From: Apostichopus japonicus | Taxonomy: Eukaryota; Echinodermata; Holothuroidea; Aspidochirotida; Stichopodidae | Direction of reading: 5' to 3' | Assembly: GCF_037975245.1 (NCBI RefSeq) | Contig: NC_092568.1 | Location: 18,247,001-18,311,000 of the forward strand | DNA: 64,000 nt | Position numbers and translations under genes: made by a program | Part shown: positions 12,201 through 23,839 of the stretch, one piece after another | Layout: each line of letters starts with the position of its first letter | How positions within the stretch are numbered: position 1 is the first letter of the stretch | Notes under the pieces: model-generated | Seen by the model: only the letters and a program-made list of their open reading frames with translations | The model's database searches: none | Told to the model about the DNA's origin: nothing

Positions 12201-12929
12201 TAGCGCAGCTATGTACTATATCAGACTCTATGATTTATATTAGCAAAGTAAGATGAAAATAACAAAATAAATATTAAATGTGTTCTATAGCACGTTACGA
12301 AAGACCCATCCAATTCTTTCTGTTACCATCAGATAATTTTAGTTGTTTTTATGGAATACTGTAATTTAATTCCTTACTGGTTGGCTGACATTTATCTCAT
12401 TATAATAACATTTTATGATTGGAGTGTTTCCTTCTTTTGGTATGTTCAATGTGCAATAAACAGACATGTGTGATATATACACATACACATCCTAAATAGT
12501 ACCTATGCCTCACTTAATTGTATAGCGAGTTATTGACATCTCTCTCTGTTATACTTATTTCCTCAGCTTTAATATTACACCAATTGGACGGACGTGGGGT
12601 GGGGTGGCGGGGGGGGGGGGGGGGCTGAGGTAGTCGAACTCGTCCTGCTCCGGTCTGTTGTTAAATGTTCATATTCACAATGAAAACTCAAAATAATACA
12701 ATTTATTCACTTGACTAGGAAAATAACGAAGAAACGGGTGAAATTTGCAGTGACAACTTTGTTCTACATATGCGAATAAACTGAGAAAACCTTTGAAACT
12801 GCTTTGGTTTTAGACTCATGACAAACAGAAATGCACTGGGCCGTGGATAAGTAACTAGAGTCGGAATTAAGAGTAGCTTTGTTATGGTCGACATATATTT
12901 ACCGCAAAAAGCTTTTAGCTTATTCAGTA

Positions 12930-12967
<38 letters not shown>

Positions 12968-13998
12968 CTTCGAGCTACACGAACATGTTTACATATCCAA
13001 AGAAAACATTATGGGCAGCGGCACAGCTACACCGGTTTTGTACTGATGGGGTAGGGGTGGGGGCTAAGATTTTAAGGCGTTCAGGGGAGGGGTCTAAGGG
13101 GAGTGGTGTCACTCCCCCTTCGAGAATATATTTATGTACTGCATTTCACTAGGAATGTCTGTAATTTTCTGTTTGCCATTGGTGGTGGGGGTTGGGGTGG
13201 GGGCTGGTAATGCTAATTTCATTTTGGGTTAACGGGGGAGGAGTTTCCCAAGAAGTATACGTGGCTACGTGACCCATAATAAAACGACCTCCTTTAGTCG
13301 TGAAAATTATAATTATGTTTTTTTTTCTCATAATTAACTTCAAAATCTTGACATCTCTTAGAGTATGGTTTTACAAGTCGGCGATAAGCGAAATACACAT
13401 GTGTCAGGAGTAGGCATATATATCATATATGAGAGTAAAAATCACCGTCTTTGTCGTCACGCCTACACAATTTCCGATTGTTATCTGAAACGTGTATTAC
13501 TTTCGCCAATAAAAGAAAATAAAAAAATTAAAACAGTGAAAACGTTTTAGGAAATTTTATCCATCATGTACCGGTATGTTATTTTAGTAAAAGTAAAATA
13601 GACATGAACAGAACAATCGGTTGTTCTGTTATCCTATAAGCCAATCATGACACAAGACTGAGACTTGAGAAAGTAATGACGTTCAAACAATTCATAAGTT
13701 GTCATGGAAACTCAATAATTCACCTCTTTTACCGCAGCAACTGTTGTTCAGTAAGATATAGTCGCATATAAATAGTATCTGCTCTATTAAATTTCTCTCC
13801 AACGTACGTAACGGATAACACTCATATACGAATATTTATATCTATCTATATACATATATATGTATATATTATGTATTCATAAACACAAAACCTATATTTC
13901 TTAATAGCTCGATTAATTTTCTCCAAGGAGGGGATATGGAACTAACACCCGTACAGTTTTATCATTGGACAGGATCGGCATGTCGATGTTAAGGTATA
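9241..13998. other. Intergenic stretch without supported genes
   Basis: I see no coding exon with conserved motifs. Simple sequences include G runs at about 10228 and 12610, a C run at 11682 and a (TA)n tract at 12931-12963. A GPCR 5' UTR may begin in the last few hundred bases. A TAGGCCTA-type palindrome occurs near 11170. Confidence 0.5.
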
Positions 13999-16900
13999 AT
14001 GTTAAATTCAACTACTGCAGTCGTATTCAGCGCTACAGCGTTTTCAAACGAATCGGAGTTCATCCAGTTAGCGCTTGCTATGAAAATATGGGGAACGTGT
14101 TTATACTTGGTACTGTATATTTGCATATGGCTTGCGATATTGGCCTTAAATGTGCTGGTCATTTTAGCATTCATTCAGGAACCCAGATTGGGAAGATGTC
14201 CTGCAAACTATTTCTTACTGAGTTTAGCAATCGCCGATCTCCTGACTGGATTGGTAGCCTTACCCTTGAATTTAACAGTTCGCCTTATCTTGAGTAACGC
14301 TACCTGTTACAGTACAACCAGGAGGTATTTCTTTCTACCAGTCATTGTCTTTGGAGGTTGTTCATTACTTCATCTTCTCATGATAGCTCTTGATAGGTAA
14401 GTCAATAATATATATTCAAATCGGGGTAAACCAATTATAACGGTAGAGAGAGATATATAAGTAGGTAAATAAATTGTTTTCTTGTATTAAATTAATTCCT
14501 ATATATCACTATTTGTGGGTCAGTGGGTTAGTATAAACTTGCAATTGTTAAAGGGACATATAGCATGAGAGGGCAAGCTGGTTGGGTACGGTAAAAGGGA
14601 ATGCGAAAGGAGACATGAATATTATAAGAGGAATTTATTTCAACCTGAACGATTAGCGTATCGTGGCAAGCACTAGTCCAAAAAGTTATCAGAAACATTG
14701 CTATTCATTTACCCTGTATCTTGGAGTCAGCACAAGGGATGTTTTCAGGGCGAATTCCTATTCACATGCAACATTATTTTGCAACGCTTGCTATAGACAA
14801 CGCTTACTTTAGTACATTATATATTTCTCTGCTTTTGCATTAAATGTCAAACTTCTTGTCTCGAAAGCCTATATAGATTGTAGGATGGTATATGCGGTAA
14901 CTTCGCGATGCTAAAGTCACAAATGTTCTTTTTATACAGGACAACGGTAAATGACAATCTCTCTAATTTTGCTCTGTGGTTTAAGTTTGTCCTTCAACTA
15001 TTTCATTACGTCAGTACAGACTTGATCAGTTCCCGCAAGAATAAACTCAATTAACCTTAATGTAACACTCTTGACTCAAAATGTTGGAAGAAAATAATTG
15101 AAATTAATAATTGATCATTTTCCCAACGTCGCGCATGCATTAAAGTTGACTGCTTGGCGTACAATTCCAATAAATAGTTAAATTAGATGAAATAATTCAT
15201 GAAAGTGCCTCGAAATTACACAATAAATTATTGTTTAAGCCGTTTTCCGTTGAGGTTGTGTGGATTAAAATTAAAATTTGCTCACCAAAGAGTGGTTATA
15301 CTATTTGACATTCAAACACAGCAGTAACTGGTTATTATTCAGTATATACGGCTACGTATACATTAAAAACTATTCATTTGACGTATTGCAGCTACATGCA
15401 TGATTCTCGTTTTGAGGTTGAACCATGGTTGAACCATGGGGACGGAGATTAACTGCAGTTGATCTCCGTCCCCACATTCATGATAACAAATATATACCTT
15501 ATGGTGCCGTCGAATTGTTCAAATATTAACGCAGGTATTTTCTGCAAAGTGTTGAATTCGACTCATGTCTATTTCGGCAACATGTTTGTCGACATAAATA
15601 TTTAATATTTTACAATTGACTGACGAATACTCACTTGTCATGCATGTACTTGTATCCGCTCATTGAGAAATTGTGCGATTTGATATTCTGTAGAAAAATG
15701 ATTAATTTATGTCCTATATTTGTCTCGATCAATATAACGTTTTGTTACAAAGTGATGAATAACACACATTATTATATTAGTGAGTATTTAAACATTATGT
15801 TACATGTTGTCGAAATGATATATAATAAGAGGAAGAGATATCCTTTATCCTTAGCAAAATATTGAGATCTTTTTGTGCAATTTTGCTGCAATTCATCTCT
15901 TTGTTGCGAAATATTGAAATGATGAGATACTTAGAATTACTCACTTTGTTACAAAATGTTGAATTGACGCGACTTTTACGTAATCGATTTATCATTTTGC
16001 TACAAATGATTGAAAATGTTATCTTTCTGAGGGTAATTCATCATCTTGTTGCAAAATGTTGAATTGGTGAAATATGTTATAGTGATGCAATTTTGCTGCA
16101 CATTGTGAAATTGATGTCATTCGACAAATATTCATTTTGTCATATTGCAACCAAATCTTCACTGATTAGATGCAAGGAATATTTCTAGCTGTTGCAAATT
16201 GTTATGATTTTAAATGAACAATTACTCATTTTGTTGCAAATCTCACTCGAGAAACCGGTTTGTCTCAGTGATAATCCTAGTTTATCACTGATAATCCTAG
16301 TTTATCACTGATAAGCAGAGTTCACCGAATGATAATCACTGAAAGCTGGATTCGCGAGTGATAAACCAGGATTATCACTACATGAAACCGGCAGTTTCTT
16401 AAGTGATAATCCAGCTTTATGATCGAACGATAAACCTGGATTAAAGAAATAACTGTTTATACCGGTCGATAATCCGGATTAATCGGTTTGCCTAGCAACC
16501 AAAGGAACTATTTGTACTGCTTGTGCAATTTCAGCCTCCTTGCTTGCTCGTATAGTCGAATTACCACAGTCGCACATGTATGCCGCAATATACGTTAGGA
16601 TATGCATCGATTGCACGTTGCTTAATTCAAAATGGTACGGTACCTTAGCAAATCCAACAAAATGGGCATTATCTGCCAAAATCAACATTTTTAAGTGATT
16701 AATCCTTGAGATACTGTGCTGACAAAATGGATCGTTTCTCATATACAGTGATAAGTGCATGCGATATCTCAGCGTATAACGTTTATTATGTCTATTGGTT
16801 TGCTTTTAAAACCAAACTGACATGCATGAGAAACTAAACTGCTCACCCAGTCCACCCTCCCCGCCCCCAGTTTAATGCAAAAACTACAAAAAGTTCCCTT

Positions 16901-18687
16901 TTTTCATTTTTGTAGTTTTAAATTATCCTTTTATCATGATTGTAGTGCGCATGTGCGCTACAATATTGGGATTACTAAACCGCTCCATCGTCTACATGGC
17001 TGGCTGGTGAATGCCAGCTGAACAGACACTCCTCATAGCAAATTCACAGGTTGGCTACGCAGGCAAAAATCCAGAATCAGATTTGCAAAGAATTGTGGCG
17101 GCGAACAGTTAATTCTGCACACGTAAATAATATAGATCTCCTTGCGTAACATACTTCTTCAAACAATACGTAAAATTCTCTACTTTGGTTCGTTATTCTC
17201 GAATTGAACAAGACAGGTGACATTTGAACGCATTTGAGTTAACTTGCATCCTGCAAAAAAGCTGCAAAGCAACAAATCTTAATCGTATTTGTCCGCAGCG
17301 ACTCGGCGCTATCTGCAAAACTTCAGCTCTTGCAACATAGGTACTTGAAACGTTATTATTGTGGCATAGCATTATATACTATGATCGTGTATGTCATATA
17401 TTAAGTGTTTTGGATGACGATAAACCAGGGCCAGGAAATCGACCAAGCAGTTTTTAGACCGGAGGGTGTTACATTTGCAACAATAGACTATAGACAAACG
17501 TGTTTTCGTTAGATTAATCGTCCATTAGGCCTTCGGATGTTCCGTATGTTCGTCAAATTTCGATAACTAGGAGAGGATAAAGTAACGTTAACATGTTGTT
17601 CAATTTGACCAATCAGTATCCAGGACTCTTGTGTATTCTCTGTCACATCCGAAACAGGCGTGATTCGTGATTGACGGCTTAGTTCTGGTGATTTTAGTCA
17701 TCATTTCTTCGTTTATATTGCAGTCACATGCTAGCTAGAGTACTGTTTATTAACATTACATAATATAGCCTAGCTTTAGTCTATACGTTTAAGGACCAAA
17801 CGCCAAACTTGCTTCTTCGTGACCGAAATAACTTCAAAAGGGTTGCAGTAACAAAGCCCCTCATTGAATATGAACAACTAAGTTTGACCCTCACGCACTA
17901 CAATGACAAGTGTTTGTATACAAATACAGTTGTCCTAGTTTAACAGGTGTCGTTTATATTGAAATATGGTTATTACCGAGTATTAACACATTTTGTTTTT
18001 GCCCGATATTGTATAACATTCTCTATATATTTCTCATTCCTTTCTTCCTTCAGGTTCATGGCAATTGTTAAACCGCTATCATATCCCGTAATTGTCACAA
18101 GGAAGCGAGTACGGTCGTTACTAATTATCGTCTGGATCTTTTGCATTGGAAACTTTTGCTCTCAAATTGTACTCAGTGTCTTCTTTACGAATAATAAAAG
18201 AGCATACAACATTTGTGCCAACAATAATTACAGCAAAACGCAGGATTCCTTTTATCTGTATTTGGGCTTTTCTGTTATAACCTACTTTGGTTTAATGAGC
18301 CTCTGTTATATTCGAATATATTACGTCGCTCAGAATCTTGGTCGAAAACGAGCTACTAGTAACCCAACGACGAGGGTCGAAAGGGCGCAAGAAAGTAGAA
18401 TTCGTCTGAGAGCGTTAAGGAGTACGGCCACCACGGCGATCGTAGTAGGGGTCTGTGGTATTTGCTGGATACCAACAAGTTTGAAGCTATTTTTAGAAGT
18501 TTACGGAAACTTTAATTCCCTCTTTGCACTCGGAGTATTCAGCGAAATGGTCTTATTTGCGAATTCAATGGTTAATCCAATCATATATGGTTGGCGGTAC
18601 CCAGAATTTAGTCATGCATACGGAAAGGTTGTAAGAGGGATGTACTTGCATGTATTAGCTATAAAAGCAACAAAAACTGATCGATGA
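13999..18687 (+). CDS. Class A orphan-type GPCR, complete two-exon gene
   Basis: The exons are 13999-14396 (ends GAT AG|GTAAGT) and 18054-18687. They give about 343 aa. The N-terminus has NST and NES glycosylation sites. TM1 reads ALNVLVILAF. TM2 has LAIADLLTGLVALPL. TM3 ends LLMIALDR|FMAIVKP, so the intron splits the arginine of the DRY-like motif (DRF). TM5 and a long basic third loop follow. TM6 has CGICWIP and TM7 has NPIIYGWRYPEF. It is a plasma-membrane receptor of the rhodopsin family. TM2 resembles adenosine or aminergic receptors, but the ligand class is not decidable. It is paralogous to the GPCR exon at 2471-3062, with the same intron position and phase. The chosen ATG gives an N-terminus of normal length; an upstream ATG at about 13980 is in another frame. 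Confidence 0.92.
15530..16255. repeat. Degenerate tandem repeat in a GPCR intron
   Basis: About ten imperfect copies of a roughly 65-75-bp unit whose core reads CTCATTTTGTTGCAAAATGT followed by TGAAATTGATGA-like sequence. It is AT-rich, strongly diverged and without coding potential. It lies in the 3.66-kb intron (14397-18053). Confidence 0.6.
16256..16490. repeat. Cluster of short palindromes (AGTGATAA..TTATCACT)
   Basis: Repeated near-palindromic units of about 20 bp (GTGATAATCC..TTTATCAC, in both orientations) lie between two ACCGGTTT/AATCGGTTT-like boundaries. It resembles a foldback or satellite unit. The rest of this intron (14397-15529 and 16491-18053) shows nothing I can name. Confidence 0.6.
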
Positions 18688-21600
18688 AATCATAATTTCA
18701 GGACATTGTGACCTGTTTTTTTTTTAAATATTATTTTACACCGTTATTATGATATTACTCAAACGGATGAACTTGTTGGGAGCGGTGTGTGCAGGAGAGG
18801 TCTCCTTGTGGCCCTCCGCTTGTTTCAGGACAGCTTTGAGAGAATTGATTATTGCTGTGTATATATCGATGAAGACAAAGGAATAACTATTGCAAGGTGT
18901 GTGCCTTTAAGTTGAAATATTAACTTTACATCATCACATGCAGATATGTAAGACACACATTGAAGCATTACCCTAGCTTGATAAACAGACTTTTGACGAA
19001 CATTGTGTTGCACATTTTTAACCTAACTTTAAGAATAATTCTTTCAAAGCTACCACAAAACTAAATTTCACAAGCTCATGTGCTTACCTCTCCTGTACTT
19101 ATAGCCGTTCCTGTAACGCCATAACGATTGTTAATTTTTTCAGTTTTTTTTTTATAAACTGTATATTGTAGCGTTTCTGTACGAAAAATAAAGTGGTATG
19201 TTTGTTCTTTAAAGGACAACGGTTGGCACATAAATTAAGTTCGATACGGTATATTGAAGACCGTTAAAACAAATGTTATAAGTCCAAGGTGTACTTCCAC
19301 GTCACTTTTGATTTAAAAATGAGATTTGCTAATTTAAACATCTAAGGCTTATCAATTAAAGCGGTTGGAATACCTCAGTCTAACACACAGACTATGACGT
19401 CAGTTTGTCGGATGCAACCCAAAACTTAATATGGAAATAAATAAAAGACGAAAATAACCTCAAATAACTTGTTGTAAAGTGTATTACAAATTTTTCAATT
19501 GCAATGGTGTTGAATGTGTCTAAGGGTTTTCTGTTGTTTACATATGAAGTTAAACATTTTTTGACTGAGTTATTTGGATTTTACAACACATGGGGATTAT
19601 AACATAAACATATAGGCCTGCAGCACTGAGGAGCCAAAGTAATCGTCAATTTAGTCTTAACGGAGCATTCCAGAGATTTAACATATGTTAAAGGTGAATA
19701 TTGTGATACCTGAAATAGTTATAAAAAGCATTACCAGCACCCAAAATGTTTCTTCTCAATTTCTTGGACTATGACAATTTAAGACTACCCCCTCGCCCCC
19801 AAAAAAGTCCTTAAAAACCTAGTGTTCAGTGAAACGTTTTGCTGAACTTCATGTAACTGCATGCATGAATGCCGTCAGTACGTAAGTGCCTGTAAACTAT
19901 TTATACGTAATATTCCCTCATTAATGCGAAGAAAAAAAAACTAATCAACGTTGAATGTATTGGAAAAGTTATTGCTTACCTTGCACAGTTTCGAGCGACC
20001 CCTCGGGTCGGTATTTCACGCCTGCGTCACGCGGATCAAATACTATGATTGGTAACTGAATAATGACGTCACACTTCATGATTCGTGCGATGTCGGAAAT
20101 GATCCGCCTTCTTTTAGTTAACAAGCATAGTTAACAACATCCATCAGTGATCAGCTGCAAAGCATTACCAGTACTTTGAGAGCAGATTTCACCTACAGTG
20201 TGTCCTCAACGGAGTTTATGGTAATTTAACCTTGAGTCAGAAGTCCCGTATAGAGCTAGTCTCACAACAAATCCATTGAATTCTTATCTCGTCGATTCTA
20301 CACCAAATTCCAAGCAACTTATTTTATTGTCAATTGTTAATGCAATTTATTTCCGTGTCATAACTGGAATTCATTTCACACAGGTTACGATAGATCGCTC
20401 CTGGTTATTAAAATTAAATTATAGCCCACTCCAAAGAAAGCAGTTCCTTTAGAACTGGGATCTGGCCTAATGGTCTTAGAAGTTGAACATTTTTTTTATT
20501 ATACAGACGGAAGGCTATGTTAGGTATCTTGGGCTTGTATTATAATATTCGGAGAAGCTGGAAGGAAGTTTGTAACTATAGCTCAAAGTACTTGCTCTTT
20601 TTGTATGTGAGTATCATCCTGTTACATATTTTGATATTAAATTCATGTTTCACAAAGATTGTAAACAGCTTCACGAAAACTTTATTTGTGCACATACATT
20701 GAAATGATGTATTATACATTCATCAGAAAACATGAGAATAATTTGTTTCATAACGCGACTATTAACTTGGTGTCCTTCATTTTTGCTTGTAATGCCATTT
20801 TCTTTTGTCAGTCAATTTTCTTTGTTTGTTTCTGGCATCCTTTCCTTTTCAATGTAAGGAAGTTTACCAATCAACCCCGGCTTCAAAATATTGCCAAGTA
20901 CGTGCGTTCATAATGCAACGTTATATCAGAATCATGTCATATAGGCTATAACAAGTTGCGCTCAACCTCTCTCTCAATCTCTCAAAGACCTATACCAGCA
21001 AAATCTGCGAGGGTTTGGATTAAATATTGATTCTTTTCACACTCAATTCTGAAGATTCGTGCAAGTCTTATAATGTCATCAATGCGCGCCACACGTTCTG
21101 AATTTTGCTATGGTTCTTTCTTTATTGTGAATTTACTTTGTTGATGTTGTAGGCCTACTTAAATATTTTCTTGTTTGCAAATGATGCCCATTAAAATATT
21201 TATGGCTAATAAAACAGCGGGCAAGCAGTATTATTCAAATATCGATCCTTTTCAAGTTGTCACCTATACAAATTACAAAATATATCTAAGAAAAACATGA
21301 AAATATACAAAACTAAGAAAACCATTAAAAAGACCAAAATAAATAAGGGAAACTGAACTATTATATGCACTACTGATAAGGTACACCGTAACTGCAAATA
21401 AATCGGGATATTCTGGAATGATTTCCCAACCATTCTTTCCTACATGCATCACTATATTGTTAGAAACACTAGTTCCCTGCCATTAAATCGAAATTAAGAT
21501 CTAAATTGTGACTGGGATCTTGTTTTATCCTAATCTTACAGTTCGTTTTCTGTACTAAGCGGAAAATATAGTTTTGGTCGCCATCTTAGAAATACGACAA

Positions 21601-22228
21601 AGCAGTTTCACGAAACGAACAGCCATGTCACTTGAATATCCGCGCGTATACGCGCAAGTTGACTTCATACAAACGCGCTGCAAGAAATCGTGTTTGTCAA
21701 AAGTACGTTTGCAGACGCGCGCGTGTATGCTGGCTTCACGCATATTGTGCGTAAGACGGAGTCTTCAATCCAGCGCATTCGGCGTTATACAAAATCTACT
21801 GTGCAAACATGCAATGTGTAGGTTTAAGAGAGATTGTTGTTGCGCTATGTTACACTTTTAGCTTCAAAAGAGCAACAAAACTGGTGTATTTACGCAGTGT
21901 AAACGCCCAAGTTAACTTTATTAAGTCAGTGAAAGAAAGCTTCAAGTTGTTACAGTTCTAGGTAAACGCTCTTATCGGATGACGTGACACGAACGTATAT
22001 TGCCCCATGAAGCAATGCAGGCACGCATATAAAGGCAATGCGCCACTCGTTTTGAAAACAAGGTATCATCAGCGCCGTTCTTTTTTTGACGCAATAGTGA
22101 ACATACATATGTTGAACTGTTGAAACATAGTGTAAAGCGTCAACTAGGCATATTATAAACAAACACATGAAGTAAGAACAAACATTCTGCATATCGTAAC
22201 CATTACCTTTCTATCAACAACGTGTAAA
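18688..22228. other. Intergenic region between the GPCR and CATSPER1
   Basis: No supported exon. AATAAA lies near 19187 in the sense direction, about 500 bp past the GPCR stop, and is a plausible poly(A) signal. A CRE-like TGACGTCA is at about 20075. Between about 21640 and 21760 there is a CpG-richer patch (repeated CGCGCG), about 0.5 kb upstream of the CATSPER1 start. It may be promoter sequence, which is inference only. Confidence 0.45.
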
Positions 22229-23839
22229 ATGGAACCAACCGAGAGAAATAACCGGCCCTCAAATAATGAATTCATTAATCGTGGCGAAAGTGATGCTATA
22301 CTACAAAGTTTCAAGACAGAGTTAAAACGGAGAAACACTCACCATAAAAAGAGCAGTTCATTCAAACGTGGCAGGAGGGAAACAGTGTTTGGTCCTCAGC
22401 ACCTAACAGTGGGGTCAATAAACGATTACTGTCAAAGGTATAGGCTATATATAGGATGTAGGATAGGCGTACCTTAAATACTTAAGGTTTTGTCGGTATG
22501 ACGGTGAGTTTGGACATATTCTGTAAAGCAGGGTTGTCCAACCTACGGCCCGCGGGCCACAGTCCGGCCCGCCGCAGGGTTGCGTCCGGCCCGCCAGAGA
22601 TGCTCTACGGTGCGAAATTCTGGTGTCCAGATTTATTGATAACAGTTTGAAGCTATATCAGCAATCAATCAAACCTTCTAGGTAAAAAAAATGCATACAG
22701 GTCAGTTTGTGTGACACTCTCAGCGGACGGGGGGGGGGGGCGGCTAGACTTTATTCATCTGTTTTAACAGGAAGGAAAATAAATCAGTGCGCTACGCGCG
22801 CAATGCTCATATTTTGTTGCCTTAGGCTTCGGGCAAAAAATCGAGCGTAGGGTTCATGCGGCCCCTCCTTCATCATAATCATTCCATGTGGCCCTCCTCT
22901 GCAAAAGGTTGGACAACCCTGCTGTAAAGGTATACGTTTTGTTTCAAATAGGCCTATGGACATATTATGGGCTCCTCCATCTCATGTAGGAGCAATCCTA
23001 ATCCTGGCTAAATATTTATGGGACCAATGCTCACATGAGGTAAGCTTTAAACTTCTAGGGTAGCGAAGGGGCTTTATAATTATGTCTATAGTCCTAAGAT
23101 AGGCTAAGCAGTTTGTGCAATAATATAGGGGACTACATCTTCGGGCTGAGGTCAATGGGTGGGGGTTAAGGATTTACAATTCTTTGTTAAGTTGTATTAA
23201 AAGAATTACGAGAAATATACTTAACGGCGCAGTGGTAGACTATATAGATTGAAATAGTTTGTCCCCATATGCATGCATGAGACTTGAATCGTCCAGTAAT
23301 CAGATAATATCAAATACTATGTTTGCTTGCAACCCCCCAAAACCGTATTTAGTATTCCCGGAAATGAACATTTTCCTTTCATTCATGTAAAAAAAGAAAA
23401 ATGACAGAATTAGTTAGCATCTATAGCATGTTCAGTTTCTTCAAACTGGTGTTGCACATTATTTTATGCATCAGCCTTTTACGTTGGTTAAGCGATATAC
23501 ATGACCTTAACCAACGATATTAGCCTACATGACCTACGTAGAACAAGTTTTAATTCGTACAAAAATAAAAAAGTAGTAACATTCACGTTACTTCCAGAAA
23601 ACCATCCATGATAAATTCGAATGCATATGAGGCCAGCAACATCAATGAAAAGGACGCAAAGGAACGCATTGAACAAGAGAATCGTCGTAAACGCCTTCTA
23701 GAATCGGCGGGACCTCTTCGAATACATCTCTATAATCTGACTGAGTCTGTTGGCTTTAATGGCTTCATTCTGACGGTTATTATCCTGAATACGGCCATTC
23801 TTTGTGCATTAACATATGATGTGGTTGCCGTGAGAGCAG
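22229..23839 (+). CDS. CATSPER1: CATSPER1 exons 1-2: cytosolic N-terminus and S1
   Basis: Exon 1 starts MEPTERNNRPSN and ends CQ plus two bases (phase 2) before GTATAG. Exon 2 follows CTTCCAG, completes an arginine, runs through a charged helix rich in K, E and R, and reaches S1 (FILTVIILNTAILCALTYD). It ends GCA G|GTAATA. I chose the 22229 ATG because it opens the frame that joins exon 2 and no upstream in-frame coding is evident. The first exon has no known motif, so its boundary is less certain than exon 2. Only one HH pair is present. Confidence 0.78.
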
